Shown here: piece after piece, positions 52,150 through 61,683 of the stretch
Numbering within the stretch: position 1 is the stretch's first letter
Layout: each line of letters starts with the position of its first letter
Source of the DNA: Burkholderia sp. Bp9142
GTDB taxonomy: Bacteria > Pseudomonadota > Gammaproteobacteria > Burkholderiales > Burkholderiaceae
Direction: 5' to 3'
Length of the DNA: 64,000 nucleotides
Assembly (NCBI RefSeq): GCF_003853415.1
Contig: NZ_QTPP01000001.1
Location: 1 to 64,000, forward strand
Translations under genes and position numbers: made by a program
The notes under the pieces: generated by a model
The model's database searches: none
The model's input: the letters and a program-made list of their open reading frames with translations, nothing else
What the model was told of the DNA's origin: nothing

Positions 52150-52614
52150 TCAGACGACGCTGCGCTTGATCGCCTGCAGCTCGGCCGTCGTCACGATCTT
52201 CTCGATCCGGAACCGCGGGCTTTCCAGCCACACGTTCGCGATCCGCCGGTACTCGTCGAGGTCCTCGCACGCGAGCCGCACGAGAAAATCGAACGTGCCG
52301 CTGACGAGCCAGCAGTCGAGCACGGCAGGATGGGTCCGCATCTCGTCCTCGAACGGTGCCTGCGAACGCCCGTGATCGGCCAGCACGATCTGCGCGATCA
52401 CGACGATCGGCTTGGTCGCGCGCGGCGCCTTGATCACCGCGCGGTAGCCTTCGATCACGCCAAGCGCCTCGAGCCGCTCCACGCGCGCCTGGCACGGGCG
52501 CGGCGTGAGGTTCACGCGTTCCGACAGCTTCCGGTACGAAATCCGTCCGTCGGTACGCAGGATGTCCAGGATCCGGAGATCGATCTTGTCGAGCTGCATC
52601 TTCTTGTCGGTCAT
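52150..52614 (-). CDS. Lrp/AsnC family transcriptional regulator
   Basis: A 154-residue regulator. The N-terminal helix-turn-helix (about residues 8-60) reads LDKIDLRILDILRTDGRISYRKLSERVNLTPRPCQARVERLE. The C-terminal RAM ligand domain covers about 70-150. It probably controls the adjacent permease and possibly ddaH in response to an amino acid. GGAGCG lies 10 nt before the start. Met6 is an alternative start. Confidence 0.92.
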   Translation of the reverse strand: MTDKKMQLDKIDLRILDILRTDGRISYRKLSERVNLTPRPCQARVERLEALGVIEGYRAVIKAPRATKPIVVIAQIVLADHGRSQAPFEDEMRTHPAVLDCWLVSGTFDFLVRLACEDLDEYRRIANVWLESPRFRIEKIVTTAELQAIKRSVV

Positions 52615-52714
52615 CCGCGTTCGCTCCGGTCGGGTCGTGGCTGGTGCGCGGAGCGTCTGCTCCCCTCCGCGCGGGGGCCACATTATCCGGCCGAAGCGGC
52701 CGCGCGCCAATCGT

Positions 52715-53473
52715 CTAGAACCGCAGCGACAGGCAGGTCAGGCCGCCGTCCATCTTGCGGAACTCGCTCGTGTCGATCACGTGCAGCGGCAGCCCGAGCG
52801 AGCCGATCGCGTCGTGCACGCGCGGATAGCCGGCCGGCGTGATCAGCGTACCGTTCACGCGCAGCGTGTTGCCCGCGTATTCGTCGGCGGCCGAGATCGC
52901 GATCCGGCGATAGTCGGCGAACGCCGGATGCGCGGCCAGCGCCTCGGTCACGAGCAGCGTGTCGTCGCCGAGCGCATTGACGACCGACTTCAGGTGCAGG
53001 CCCGCGGCGACCGGCACGGCAACGACCGAATAGCCGTAGCGCGATACCAGCGACTCGAACGCGGCGATGCCTTCGGCGTCGGTGCGGCCCGTCAGGCCGA
53101 TGGTGAAACGCTTGCCGACCAGCATCACGTCGCCGCCGTCGAGACGGCCTTCCTGCATCGGCAGCAGGTCGCGATGCGCGCCGAGTGCCGCTTCGATATG
53201 CACCGTCTCGCCGCGCCGCGCGGGCGCACCCGGGCGCGTGATCAGCGCGAATTCGGGCGTGACGACGGCGACGTCCTCGACGAAATGCGAGTCGGGGAAC
53301 GCGTCCAGCGGCGGCAGCTCGGTCAGCGCGACGCCGAGCCCGCGCAACGCGTCGCAGTATGCATGGAACTGCGTGAGCGTCTTGTCGTAGTCGGGCGCGC
53401 CGAGCGCGGCGGTGGTGAGCCCCGCGCCACAGGACGGCGCGGGACGGCGAACGATCGCTTGCGTGAATTGCAT
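52715..53473 (-). CDS. ddaH: N(G),N(G)-dimethylarginine dimethylaminohydrolase
   Basis: A 252-residue guanidino-modifying enzyme. The catalytic cysteine is C247 in GGLTCLSLRF, the histidine lies in AGLHLKSVV near residue 162, and FVEDVAVV supplies the acidic residue. EGRLDGGDVM is also typical. It hydrolyses methylated arginines to citrulline and methylamines. GGAG lies just before the ATG at 53473. It lies 100 bp upstream of the Lrp gene on the same strand, so a basic amino-acid uptake and degradation unit is likely. Confidence 0.92.
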   Translation of the reverse strand: MQFTQAIVRRPAPSCGAGLTTAALGAPDYDKTLTQFHAYCDALRGLGVALTELPPLDAFPDSHFVEDVAVVTPEFALITRPGAPARRGETVHIEAALGAHRDLLPMQEGRLDGGDVMLVGKRFTIGLTGRTDAEGIAAFESLVSRYGYSVVAVPVAAGLHLKSVVNALGDDTLLVTEALAAHPAFADYRRIAISAADEYAGNTLRVNGTLITPAGYPRVHDAIGSLGLPLHVIDTSEFRKMDGGLTCLSLRF

Positions 53474-53691
53474 CGACTCCTCCATGGTCACGCTGCCCCC
53501 GTGCGGCGCACCGGGCAGCTGCGTTGTGTCCGGACCATTATCGGAAGCCAATTTGCGCAATTCGCGTCGATTTCAGGCACGCCCGCAGCCGATCGCGTCG
53601 AATTGAAGGCGGCACGCAGCGGAATCGGCAGACGGCCGGCGGGAACGGCGCAACCGGCCGTCCCCGGGTGCCGGAACGGCCGATGCGGCCG

Positions 53692-54945
53692 TCATGCATC
53701 GACAGGCTCGAACCCCATTTGCGCACGGCCAAGCGCCTTGAGGTCGCCCTCGCCTCCCCGTCCGTCGAATTCGACCTCGAAATGATCGGCCGGGAAATCG
53801 GGCGGGCTGTCACCGCGCAGGAACGCTGGCCGCTGGCGCTCAAGGTAGGCGTCGTTCTTCGCGCAACCGGGCGCGGCCGCGATGTACATCACGTTGCTGT
53901 CGCCGCTGCCGCGATGCGCATCCTCGACCGCGTGCACGACGTCGCCGTGCCAGAACACCGCGTCGCCCGGCTCCATGTGCGGGATCGGCACCAACGCGTC
54001 GAGCAGCAGCGCATGCCATTCGGGCAGGATCGACAGCGCGCGGCCCGGACGCGCGCCGCACAAGTCGTCGTCGGCCACGTCGTCCTGCAGCGCGCGCAGC
54101 ACGACGTACGCCATCGCGTTCGCGACCGGAATCAGTTGCAGCGTGCCGTCGCCGGGGCCTTGTGGCGTCAGCGCCGTCCAGCCCTGGAACGTGCGGAACA
54201 TCGAGCACACGGCCGGCGACGGGATCTCCTCGACGTCGGGGCGAAACGCGGCGTCGAACGGGTCGTAATCGCGCCAGCGACCGGCCAGCACGTGACGATA
54301 GACCTGCCGGAAATTCGCGCCGAGCCAGCGTTCGACCGAGCCGCCGTCGACGTGCGGCGACAGCCCGAGCGACGCCGAGCCCGGCGGCCGGCGGCGGATC
54401 CGGTCCGCGTAGGCCGGCACCTGGTCAGGATCGAAATGCCTGCGCGCGCCGTCCGCATGGCGCCACAGGCGGTTCAGGAACACGCGTGCGTGCGTGAGTG
54501 CCGGCGACTGGCGCGCGGCCACCTGCGGCTTCGACCAGTAGACGCCGTAGATCTGCGGCTTGCCCGACGCGAGGTTGCCGAAGTAGCGGTCCTCGGCGCG
54601 CGCATGCAGCCGCTCGGCGAAGCGGTTCGCATCGAGGTAGGCGCCGATCTCGTCGTTCCAGTCGCGCGCCTGTCGCGCGTCGAACACGCCGCGGATCACC
54701 GCCGCGCCGCGCGTACGGATCGCGGCAATCGCCTGCGGATCGACGGTGCCATTGGCAATATCCGCGAACCGCAGCACCGGAATCACGTCATGGCCGTGCG
54801 CATGGGCGCGGCGGATCGCGTCGACCTGCCGCGCGATATCGCCCTCCAGCTCGCGGAACGTGGCCGCGTAACCGGGCAGGTCGGCGCGCAGCGCCCTTTT
54901 CGCCGTGCGGATCGCGGCCGGCAGATCGTCAATCGTCAGGTGCAT
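53692..54945 (-). CDS. DUF1479 family protein (YbiU-like, putative Fe(II)/2-oxoglutarate oxygenase fold)
   Basis: A 417-residue protein of the DUF1479 family. The chain has LSPHVDGGSVERWL (H-x-D-like pair near residue 210), QGWTALTPQGPGDGTLQLIPV, and MEPGDAVFWHGDVVHAVEDAH (distal histidine near residue 345), in line with a double-stranded beta-helix oxygenase. The substrate is unknown. GAGGAG 9 nt upstream fixes the ATG at 54945. It lies between ddaH and a VOC gene, all on the minus strand but with gaps of 110-220 bp. Confidence 0.85.
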   Translation of the reverse strand: MHLTIDDLPAAIRTAKRALRADLPGYAATFRELEGDIARQVDAIRRAHAHGHDVIPVLRFADIANGTVDPQAIAAIRTRGAAVIRGVFDARQARDWNDEIGAYLDANRFAERLHARAEDRYFGNLASGKPQIYGVYWSKPQVAARQSPALTHARVFLNRLWRHADGARRHFDPDQVPAYADRIRRRPPGSASLGLSPHVDGGSVERWLGANFRQVYRHVLAGRWRDYDPFDAAFRPDVEEIPSPAVCSMFRTFQGWTALTPQGPGDGTLQLIPVANAMAYVVLRALQDDVADDDLCGARPGRALSILPEWHALLLDALVPIPHMEPGDAVFWHGDVVHAVEDAHRGSGDSNVMYIAAAPGCAKNDAYLERQRPAFLRGDSPPDFPADHFEVEFDGRGGEGDLKALGRAQMGFEPVDA

Positions 54946-55055
54946 CGCTGTCTCCTCATCGAATCGTGTCGTGACGAGCACTCAGCGTACGGCCGACGCA
55001 TCGTCACCATCGACACTATCCGGTCAACAATCGATACAATCCTGACAACAGTGCG

Positions 55056-55445
55056 CTACTCGGGACGATGGCAGACGACGCACAGCTTGTTGCCGTCCGG
55101 GTCGCGGAAATATGCGCCGTAGTAGTCGGGGTGATAGTGCGGCCGGAGGCCCGGCGGCCCTTCGCAGGTGCCGCCGTGCTGCAGTGCGAGTGCGTGGCAG
55201 CGATCGACCTGCGCGCGCGTGCGCGCGTCGAATGCGATCGTGTGGCCATTGCCGGGGTCGGGCGCGCGCCCGTCGAGCGGCCGGCCGAAGAAGAACAGCG
55301 GCCGGTCGGTATCGGCCGGCATCCAGCCCGACCAGCCGTCCGGTTCGCTGAACTTCAGACGCAGTCCGAGTTCCGCGAACAGCGGCGCGTAGAAGTCATA
55401 CGCGCGTGCGGTATCGCTGACGCCCACGCAAACATGTGAAAACAT
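55056..55445 (-). CDS. VOC family (glyoxalase/bleomycin-resistance fold) protein
   Basis: A 129-residue single VOC unit. HVCVGVSDTARAYDFYAPLFAELG opens the family's first beta-alpha module, and YYGAYFRDPDGNKLCVVCH closes the second with the E/H metal position partly replaced. Substrate not predictable. It is divergent from the AraC gene, 73 bp apart, so that regulator may control it. Confidence 0.88.
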   Translation of the reverse strand: MFSHVCVGVSDTARAYDFYAPLFAELGLRLKFSEPDGWSGWMPADTDRPLFFFGRPLDGRAPDPGNGHTIAFDARTRAQVDRCHALALQHGGTCEGPPGLRPHYHPDYYGAYFRDPDGNKLCVVCHRPE

Positions 55446-55518
55446 GGCATCGCTCCGTCGTGACGATTAATCACGATCATGCCACGGCGCGGTGCCGCGC
55501 TCGACCGGGAGGAAAGCG

Positions 55519-56496
55519 ATGAAACCGCAATACGAGCACGTGTCGTTCGCCCCCGGTTGTTCGATCCGCGTGTACCACCGCCGGCTTGCGCGCATCCCGT
55601 TCGAATGGCATCGCCATCCCGAGTACGAACTGACGCTGACGCTGAACAGCCGTGGCCAGCGCTTCATCGGCGATCATGTCGCCCGCTACGCGGACGACGA
55701 TCTGGTGCTCGTGCCGCCCAACCTGCCGCATACGTGGTCGTCGAACGCGCGCATCGATCGCGAGGCGCCGGAGGTCGCGCTCGTCGTCTGGTTCGACGGC
55801 GACTGGGCGCGACGCGTGGCCGACTGCTGCCCCGAGTACGCACCGCTGCGCTCGCTGCTGAGGCGCGCGGCACCGGGCCTGCACTTCGATGCGGACACAG
55901 CCCGCGCGATGCGTGCGCGGTTGCCGCAGTTGCTCGACTCGTCGCCGCGCGTACGCCTCGCGGCCGCACTCGACACACTCGCCGATCTTGCCGAAGCCGG
56001 CGGCGAGCCGCTCGCCACCGCGCAGGCCTACGATCGGCCCGACGCAGCGACGCCATCGGCCGACACGGCCGCGCCCGAAGCCGAGCGCCTCGATCGCGTG
56101 CTCGACGCGATCGACCGGCACTTCCATGAACCGCTGCGCATCGACGCGCTCGCTGCCGTCGCGCACATGTCCGAACGGACACTGCAGCGGCTGTTCGTGC
56201 GGCACCTCGGCGAAAGCGTCGGCCGCTACGTGCAGCGGCTGCGTCTCGCGCAGGCGTGCCGCCACCTGGTCGGCACCGACTGGCCGATCGCAACGGTCGC
56301 CGCGCGCTGCGGCATCCCGAATGCGGCGAACTTCAACCGTCAGTTCCTCGCCGCGCGCGGGATGACGCCCGGCGCATACCGGCAGTTCTTCGCACGGCAC
56401 GGCCACGCGCCCGATGCCGACGCGCCGCCGCTCGATACGCGGCCGCCGTCGCTCGAACGCCGCGCCGGATCGGGCCAACCCCGGCCGCGCAAATGA
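55519..56496 (+). CDS. AraC family transcriptional regulator with N-terminal cupin
   Basis: A 325-residue regulator. The N-terminal cupin-like sensor (about 10-95) has FEWHRHPEYELTLTLNSRGQRFIGD and LVLVPPNLPHTW. An acidic linker follows at about 170-200. The C-terminal double helix-turn-helix (about 205-300) has MSERTLQRLFVRHLGES and CGIPNAANFNRQFLAARGMTPGAYR. GGGAGG lies 9 nt before the ATG. Target genes unknown; the divergent VOC gene is the nearest candidate. Confidence 0.92.
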   Translation: MKPQYEHVSFAPGCSIRVYHRRLARIPFEWHRHPEYELTLTLNSRGQRFIGDHVARYADDDLVLVPPNLPHTWSSNARIDREAPEVALVVWFDGDWARRVADCCPEYAPLRSLLRRAAPGLHFDADTARAMRARLPQLLDSSPRVRLAAALDTLADLAEAGGEPLATAQAYDRPDAATPSADTAAPEAERLDRVLDAIDRHFHEPLRIDALAAVAHMSERTLQRLFVRHLGESVGRYVQRLRLAQACRHLVGTDWPIATVAARCGIPNAANFNRQFLAARGMTPGAYRQFFARHGHAPDADAPPLDTRPPSLERRAGSGQPRPRK

Positions 56497-56528
56497 AAAC
56501 ACCCCGGCGGGATGACCCACCGGGGTGT
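56495..56528 (-). terminator. intrinsic terminator of gltA
   Basis: ACACCCCGGTGGG pairs with CCCGCCGGGGTGT around TCAT (one mismatch) on the minus strand, followed by TTTTC. It lies 59 bp after the gltA stop and directly abuts the AraC gene end. Confidence 0.85.
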
Positions 56529-56586
56529 CGGGGCGTTGCGATTGCCGGACGCGAGCGGCCTGACGGCCGTTCGCGCCGCGCACGGC

Positions 56587-57888
56587 TTAACGTGCGTTGA
56601 TCGGCTTCGCTTCGCGCGGCGTGTCGCCGATGAACAGCTGACGCGGACGGCCGATCTTCTGCTCCGGATCCGCAATCATTTCGTTCCACTGTGCGATCCA
56701 GCCGACCGTACGTGCCATCGCGAAGATACACGTGAACATCGACGTCGGGATGCCCAGCGCGCGCTGAACGATACCCGAGTAGAAGTCGACGTTCGGGTAC
56801 AGCTTGCGCGACACGAAGTATTCGTCTTCCAGCGCGATCTTCTCGAGCTGCATCGCGAGCTTGAACAGCGGATCGTCGTGCAGGCCCAGCTCGTTCAGCA
56901 CTTCGTAGCAGGTTTCGCGCATCAGCTTCGCACGCGGGTCGTAGTTCTTGTACACGCGGTGACCGAAGCCCATCAGCTTCACGCCCGAATTCTTGTCCTT
57001 CACCTGCTTGATGAATTCGGGGATGTTGTCCGGCGAACCGATCTGCTCGAGCATGTTCAGCGCGGCTTCGTTCGCACCACCGTGCGCCGGGCCCCACAGA
57101 CACGCGATACCGGCCGCGATACACGCGAACGGGTTCGCGCCCGACGAGCCGGCCAGGCGGACCGTCGACGTCGATGCGTTCTGCTCGTGATCGGCGTGCA
57201 GGATCAGGATGCGGTCGAGTGCGCGGACGAGCACGTCGTTGACCTTGTACTCCTCGCACGGGTTCGAGAACATCATGTGCATGAAGTTCGCGCTGTACGA
57301 CAGTTCGTTCTTCGGGTAAACGAACGGCTGACCGATGCTGAACTTGTACGCCATCGCGACGAGCGTCGGCAGCTTCGCGATCATGCGGATCGCCGACACT
57401 TCGCGGTGACGCGGATCGTTGATGTCGAGCGAGTCGTGATAGAACGCCGACAGCGCGCCGACGGCCGCCACCAGCACCGCCATCGGGTGCGCGTCGCGGC
57501 GGAAGCCGCGGAAGAAGAAGTGCATCTGCTCGTGCACCATCGTGTGCTTCGTGACGGTGTCGACGAATTCCTTCTTTTGCGCCGCGTTCGGCAGCTCGCC
57601 CTTCAGCAGCAGGTAGCAGGACTCGAGGAAGTCGGCGTTCTGCGCGAGGTTGTCGATCGGGTAGCCGCGGTACAGCAGTTCGCCCTTGTCGCCGTCGATG
57701 TACGTGATCGCCGAATTACAAGCCGCCGTCGACATGAAGCCCGGGTCGTAAGTGAACTTGCCGGTCTGGCCGTACAGCTTGCGGATGTCGATCACGTCCG
57801 GGCCCATCGTCCCCTTGTAGATCGGCATTTCGACGCTCGGCGAATTGTCGCTGAACGATAGCGTGGCTTTAACATCAGACGGAGTCAT
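56587..57888 (-). CDS. gltA: citrate synthase
   Basis: A 433-residue type II (hexameric, NADH-sensitive family) citrate synthase. The active-site segments [25 protein letters not shown] and the C-terminal GRPRQLFIG are present. It condenses acetyl-CoA and oxaloacetate. Last gene of the sdhC-D-A-B-E-gltA unit, 53 bp after sdhE. Confidence 0.97.
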   Translation of the reverse strand: MTPSDVKATLSFSDNSPSVEMPIYKGTMGPDVIDIRKLYGQTGKFTYDPGFMSTAACNSAITYIDGDKGELLYRGYPIDNLAQNADFLESCYLLLKGELPNAAQKKEFVDTVTKHTMVHEQMHFFFRGFRRDAHPMAVLVAAVGALSAFYHDSLDINDPRHREVSAIRMIAKLPTLVAMAYKFSIGQPFVYPKNELSYSANFMHMMFSNPCEEYKVNDVLVRALDRILILHADHEQNASTSTVRLAGSSGANPFACIAAGIACLWGPAHGGANEAALNMLEQIGSPDNIPEFIKQVKDKNSGVKLMGFGHRVYKNYDPRAKLMRETCYEVLNELGLHDDPLFKLAMQLEKIALEDEYFVSRKLYPNVDFYSGIVQRALGIPTSMFTCIFAMARTVGWIAQWNEMIADPEQKIGRPRQLFIGDTPREAKPINAR

Positions 57889-57941
57889 GGCACATCCTCA
57901 ATCGAAATAAAGAAACGGGATTCGATAACGGGCGTAACGCG

Positions 57942-58214
57942 TTACACGTTGCGCAGCATCTCCAACAGCCGGTGAATATCCGGGCTGTCTAGGTCGCCCT
58001 CTGGTTCCTTGCGCGCGAGGAGCAAGTCCATCAGGTCGTTGTCGCTCAGATCGAGCAGGCGCGACAACGCGCCTACGTCAGCATCGGTGAGGTCATGCTC
58101 GTATCTGCCGAAGAAACGCTCGAAGATGATGTCGTTTTCCAGCAGACCCCGCCGCGCGCGCCAGCGAAGGCGCGCGCGGCGGTGCGGGTCGGATTGGTGC
58201 GAATCGTCGCTCAT
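57942..58214 (-). CDS. sdhE: succinate dehydrogenase assembly factor SdhE
   Basis: A 90-residue cytoplasmic protein of the SdhE/YgfY family that promotes covalent flavin attachment to SdhA. The RGxxE motif is RGLLEND at about residues 22-28, followed by IIFERFF. It lies 8 bp after sdhB, which supports the role. The ATG at 58214 is preferred; a longer frame overlaps sdhB. Confidence 0.92.
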   Translation of the reverse strand: MSDDSHQSDPHRRARLRWRARRGLLENDIIFERFFGRYEHDLTDADVGALSRLLDLSDNDLMDLLLARKEPEGDLDSPDIHRLLEMLRNV

Positions 58215-58222
58215 CACAAACT

Positions 58223-58924
58223 TTAAACCGCGCGGCGGACCATCAGTTCCTTGATCTTGCCGATCGCCTTCGTCGGGTTCAGGCCCTTCGGGCAAACGTC
58301 GACGCAGTTCATGATCGTGTGGCAACGGAACAGACGGTACGGGTCTTCCAGGTTGTCGAGACGCTCGCCGGTGGCGGTGTCGCGGCTATCCGCGATGAAG
58401 CGGTAAGCCTGCAGCAGGCCGGCCGGGCCGACGAACTTGTCCGGGTTCCACCAGAAGCTCGGGCACGACGTCGAGCAGCTCGCGCACAGAATGCACTCGT
58501 ACACGCCGTCGAGCTCGTCGCGCTCTTCCGGCGACTGGAGGCGTTCCTTCTCCGGCGGCGGCGCGTCGTTGATCAGGTACGGCTTGATCGAGTGATACTG
58601 GTTGAAGAAGTGCGTCATGTCGACGATCAGGTCGCGCACGACGGGCAGGCCCGGCAGCGGGCGCAGCACGATCTTCTGCGGCAGGTCGTTCAGGTTCGTC
58701 AGGCACGCGAGACCGTTCTTGCCGTTGATGTTCATCGCGTCCGAACCGCACACGCCTTCACGGCACGAACGGCGGAACGACAGCGTCTCGTCCACGGCCT
58801 TCAGCTTGACCAGTGCGTCGAGCAGCATGCGCTCATGCTGGATCTCGAGCTCGTACGTCTGCATGCGCGGTGCCGCGTCCTTGTCCGGATCGTAGCGGTA
58901 GACTTCAAAAATGCGTTTTGCCAT
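58223..58924 (-). CDS. sdhB: succinate dehydrogenase iron-sulfur subunit
   Basis: A 233-residue subunit. The 2Fe-2S cysteines are in [21 protein letters not shown], the 4Fe-4S in [11 protein letters not shown], and the 3Fe-4S in [17 protein letters not shown]. It carries electrons from FAD to quinone. Spacing to sdhA is 21 bp. Confidence 0.97.
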   Translation of the reverse strand: MAKRIFEVYRYDPDKDAAPRMQTYELEIQHERMLLDALVKLKAVDETLSFRRSCREGVCGSDAMNINGKNGLACLTNLNDLPQKIVLRPLPGLPVVRDLIVDMTHFFNQYHSIKPYLINDAPPPEKERLQSPEERDELDGVYECILCASCSTSCPSFWWNPDKFVGPAGLLQAYRFIADSRDTATGERLDNLEDPYRLFRCHTIMNCVDVCPKGLNPTKAIGKIKELMVRRAV

Positions 58925-58945
58925 TTCGGATTCCTTTGACTCGGC

Positions 58946-60721
58946 TTAGAACGTGCGCGGCTTCGGCGGCACGGAGTCGACCGTCAGCGGCTTCATTTGA
59001 ACCGGCTTGTAGTCGAGGCGATCGCCTTCGCTGTACCACAGCGTGTGGCGCAGCCAGTTGTCGTCGTCGCGGTGCTCGTAATCGCTGTGCGCGTGCGCGC
59101 CACGGCTTTCCTTGCGCGCTTCCGCCGACACCATCGTTGCGCGGGCCACTTCGATCAGGTTCTCCAGCTCGAGCGCTTCGACGCGCGCGGTGTTGAACAC
59201 CTTCGACTTGTCCTTCAGGTGGATGTTTTCCACGCGTGCCGCCAGGCCGGCCATCTGGTCGACGCCTTCCTTCAGCAGTGCCGACGTGCGGAACACGCCT
59301 GCGTGCTTCTGCATCGTCGCGCGGATGTCGTTCGCGATGTCCTGCGTGTACTCGCCCGAGGTCGACTTGTCGAGCTTCGCCAGGCGCGCCAGCGAGAATT
59401 CGCCTGCGTCGGCCGGCAGCGGCTTGTGTTCCTTCTGGTTCTTCACGTGCTCGACGATGTGGTTGCCGGCCGCACGGCCGAACACCACGAGGTCCAGCAG
59501 CGAGTTCGTGCCGAGGCGGTTCGCGCCGTGCACGGACACGCACGAGCATTCGCCCACTGCGTAGAAGCCGTTGACCGGATCCTTGTGACCGCGCGACGTG
59601 CCGACGACCTGACCGTGGATGTTGGTCGGGATGCCGCCCATCTGGTAGTGGATCGTCGGGACGACCGGGATCGGTTCCTTGATCGCATCGACGTTCGCGA
59701 ACTTCAGCGCGATTTCGCGGATCGACGGCAGACGCTTCATGATCGTCTCGGCGCCGATGTGCGACAGGTCGAGCAGCACGTGGTCCTTGTTCGGACCGAC
59801 GCCGCGGCCTTCCTTGATTTCCTGGTCCATCGAACGCGACACGAAGTCACGCGGCGCCAGGTCCTTCAGCGTCGGTGCGTAGCGTTCCATGAAGCGCTCG
59901 CCGTTCGCGTTGCGCAGGATACCGCCTTCGCCGCGCACGCCTTCGGTGATCAGCACGCCCGCGCCGGCCACGCCGGTCGGGTGGAACTGCCAGAACTCCA
60001 TGTCCTGCAGCGCGATGCCCGAGCGCGCTGCCATGCCGAGGCCGTCGCCGGTGTTGATGAACGCGTTGGTCGACGCCGCGAAGATCCGGCCTGCGCCGCC
60101 CGTCGCGAACAGCGTCGTCTTGCCTTCCATGATGTAGACGTCGCCCGTCTCCATCTCGAGGGCCGTCACGCCGAGCACGTCGCCGTCCGCGTCGCGGATC
60201 AGGTCGAGCGCCATCCATTCGACGAAGAACTGCGTCTTCGCCTCGACGTTCTGCTGGTACAGCGTGTGCAGCAGCGCGTGACCGGTACGGTCGGCCGCCG
60301 CGCAAGCGCGCTGGACCGGCTTCTCGCCGTAGTTCGCGGTGTGCCCGCCGAACGGACGCTGGTAGATCGTGCCGTCCGCGTTACGGTCGAACGGCATGCC
60401 GAAGTGTTCGAGTTCGTACACGACGTTCGGTGCTTCGCGGCACATGAACTCGATCGCGTCCTGGTCGCCGAGCCAGTCGGAACCCTTGATCGTGTCGTAG
60501 AAGTGGAAGTGCCAGTTGTCTTCGCTCATGTTGCCGAGCGACGCGCCGATGCCGCCCTGTGCGGCCACCGTGTGCGAACGGGTCGGGAACACCTTCGACA
60601 GCACGCCGACCGACAGGCCCGCGCGCGACAGTTGCAGCGCTGCGCGCAAGCCCGAGCCGCCCGCGCCGACGATCACCACGTCGAACTTGCGGCGCGGCAG
60701 GGAAGTTTTGATTGCAGCCAT
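58946..60721 (-). CDS. sdhA: succinate dehydrogenase flavoprotein subunit
   Basis: A 591-residue flavoprotein. [20 protein letters not shown] binds FAD; H50 in [11 protein letters not shown] is the covalent flavin histidine. [21 protein letters not shown] and [15 protein letters not shown] are active-site segments. It oxidises succinate to fumarate. It lies 3 bp after sdhD. Confidence 0.97.
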   Translation of the reverse strand: MAAIKTSLPRRKFDVVIVGAGGSGLRAALQLSRAGLSVGVLSKVFPTRSHTVAAQGGIGASLGNMSEDNWHFHFYDTIKGSDWLGDQDAIEFMCREAPNVVYELEHFGMPFDRNADGTIYQRPFGGHTANYGEKPVQRACAAADRTGHALLHTLYQQNVEAKTQFFVEWMALDLIRDADGDVLGVTALEMETGDVYIMEGKTTLFATGGAGRIFAASTNAFINTGDGLGMAARSGIALQDMEFWQFHPTGVAGAGVLITEGVRGEGGILRNANGERFMERYAPTLKDLAPRDFVSRSMDQEIKEGRGVGPNKDHVLLDLSHIGAETIMKRLPSIREIALKFANVDAIKEPIPVVPTIHYQMGGIPTNIHGQVVGTSRGHKDPVNGFYAVGECSCVSVHGANRLGTNSLLDLVVFGRAAGNHIVEHVKNQKEHKPLPADAGEFSLARLAKLDKSTSGEYTQDIANDIRATMQKHAGVFRTSALLKEGVDQMAGLAARVENIHLKDKSKVFNTARVEALELENLIEVARATMVSAEARKESRGAHAHSDYEHRDDDNWLRHTLWYSEGDRLDYKPVQMKPLTVDSVPPKPRTF

Positions 60722-60724
60722 TCT

Positions 60725-61093
60725 TTACACTCTCCAGAGAATCTGCGCGGCGTAGCCCGCACATGCGAGCAGCCAGACGATGGTCAGCGATTGCAGCAGC
60801 AGGCGCACACCGACGGGCTTCACGTAGTCCATCCAGATGTCGCGCACGCCGACCCATGCGTGGTAGAAGAGGGAAAGCAGCGTCACGAAGGTCGCGAGCT
60901 TCATCCATTGCGCGGCGAAGATCGATGCCCAGCCTTCGTACGAGAAGTCATGCGCGCCGAAGAACAGGACGAGCAGAATGACCGTGTAGACCGCCATGAT
61001 CGTGGCGGTGACGCGCTGCGCGAGCCAGTCGCGCAGGCCGTAGTGAGCGCCGACGACGAGGCGCTTCGAGCCGATTCGGTTGTTGGCTGCCAT
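60725..61093 (-). CDS. sdhD: succinate dehydrogenase membrane anchor subunit
   Basis: A 122-residue membrane subunit with three hydrophobic helices (about 25-50, 58-80 and 95-118). GLRDWLAQRVTA and FYHAWVGVRDIWMDYVKP are the quinone and heme-side family segments, with H and D residues near the b heme. It lies 4 bp after sdhC. Confidence 0.93.
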   Translation of the reverse strand: MAANNRIGSKRLVVGAHYGLRDWLAQRVTATIMAVYTVILLVLFFGAHDFSYEGWASIFAAQWMKLATFVTLLSLFYHAWVGVRDIWMDYVKPVGVRLLLQSLTIVWLLACAGYAAQILWRV

Positions 61094-61097
61094 TTTC

Positions 61098-61514
61098 TTA
61101 GAATGCTCCGAACAGTTTGAGTGCCATGACGATCGTCAGCGCGATCGAGACGACGAAGACGACGACGGCCGTGCGCTTGCCGCCTTCCTTCGTGACGGCG
61201 TCGTGGTTGACGTCCATCAGCAGGTGGCGAATGCCGGCGCAGAAATGGTGGAGGAACGCCCAGGACAGCGCGAGGACGATCAGCTTGACGAAGATGTTGG
61301 AGAGGAATTGCTTGAAGACTTCGAAGCTGAGCTCGGAGGTCAGGCTCTGGTCGAAGAGGAACAGCAGAAACGGCAGGAACAGGAACAGCAGCGCGCCGCT
61401 GACTCGATGGAGAATCGACAAAGTCGCCGCCAGCGGCATGCGATACTTCATCGTGATGTCGGCGAGTCCGATGTTCCGGTATTCCGGCCTCGGTTTTCTT
61501 ACTGCATCAGTCAT
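61098..61514 (-). CDS. sdhC: succinate dehydrogenase cytochrome b556 subunit
   Basis: A 138-residue membrane subunit. RPEYRNIGL and SILHRVSGALLFLFLP (HRxSG) mark the family, and FLHHFCAGIRHLLMD holds the heme-ligand histidine. Three hydrophobic helices. First structural gene of the sdh operon; AGGGG lies 9 nt before the ATG. Confidence 0.95.
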   Translation of the reverse strand: MTDAVRKPRPEYRNIGLADITMKYRMPLAATLSILHRVSGALLFLFLPFLLFLFDQSLTSELSFEVFKQFLSNIFVKLIVLALSWAFLHHFCAGIRHLLMDVNHDAVTKEGGKRTAVVVFVVSIALTIVMALKLFGAF

Positions 61515-61683
61515 GCTAGACCCCTACTATGTTGTCACACTAATCCGCGATTTTAGCGCCTTTTTATATCGCGCTGCAGCGAAAGTCTGCGCTGGATCGT
61601 TACGCGAACGGGAATAAAGGCGGCCCGAAACGTGCTACGCGAACGTGGTGACGCGCATGCACGCTGCTTGTGCCGATACGTCG
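61515..61683 (-). promoter_or_regulatory. sdh operon promoter region
   Basis: 169 bp between gntR and sdhC on the same strand. It contains an AT-rich core (GATATAAAAAGGCGCTAAAAT) that probably includes the -10 of the sdh promoter. No copy of the TGTCTTATATAAGACA palindrome is present. Confidence 0.4.
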
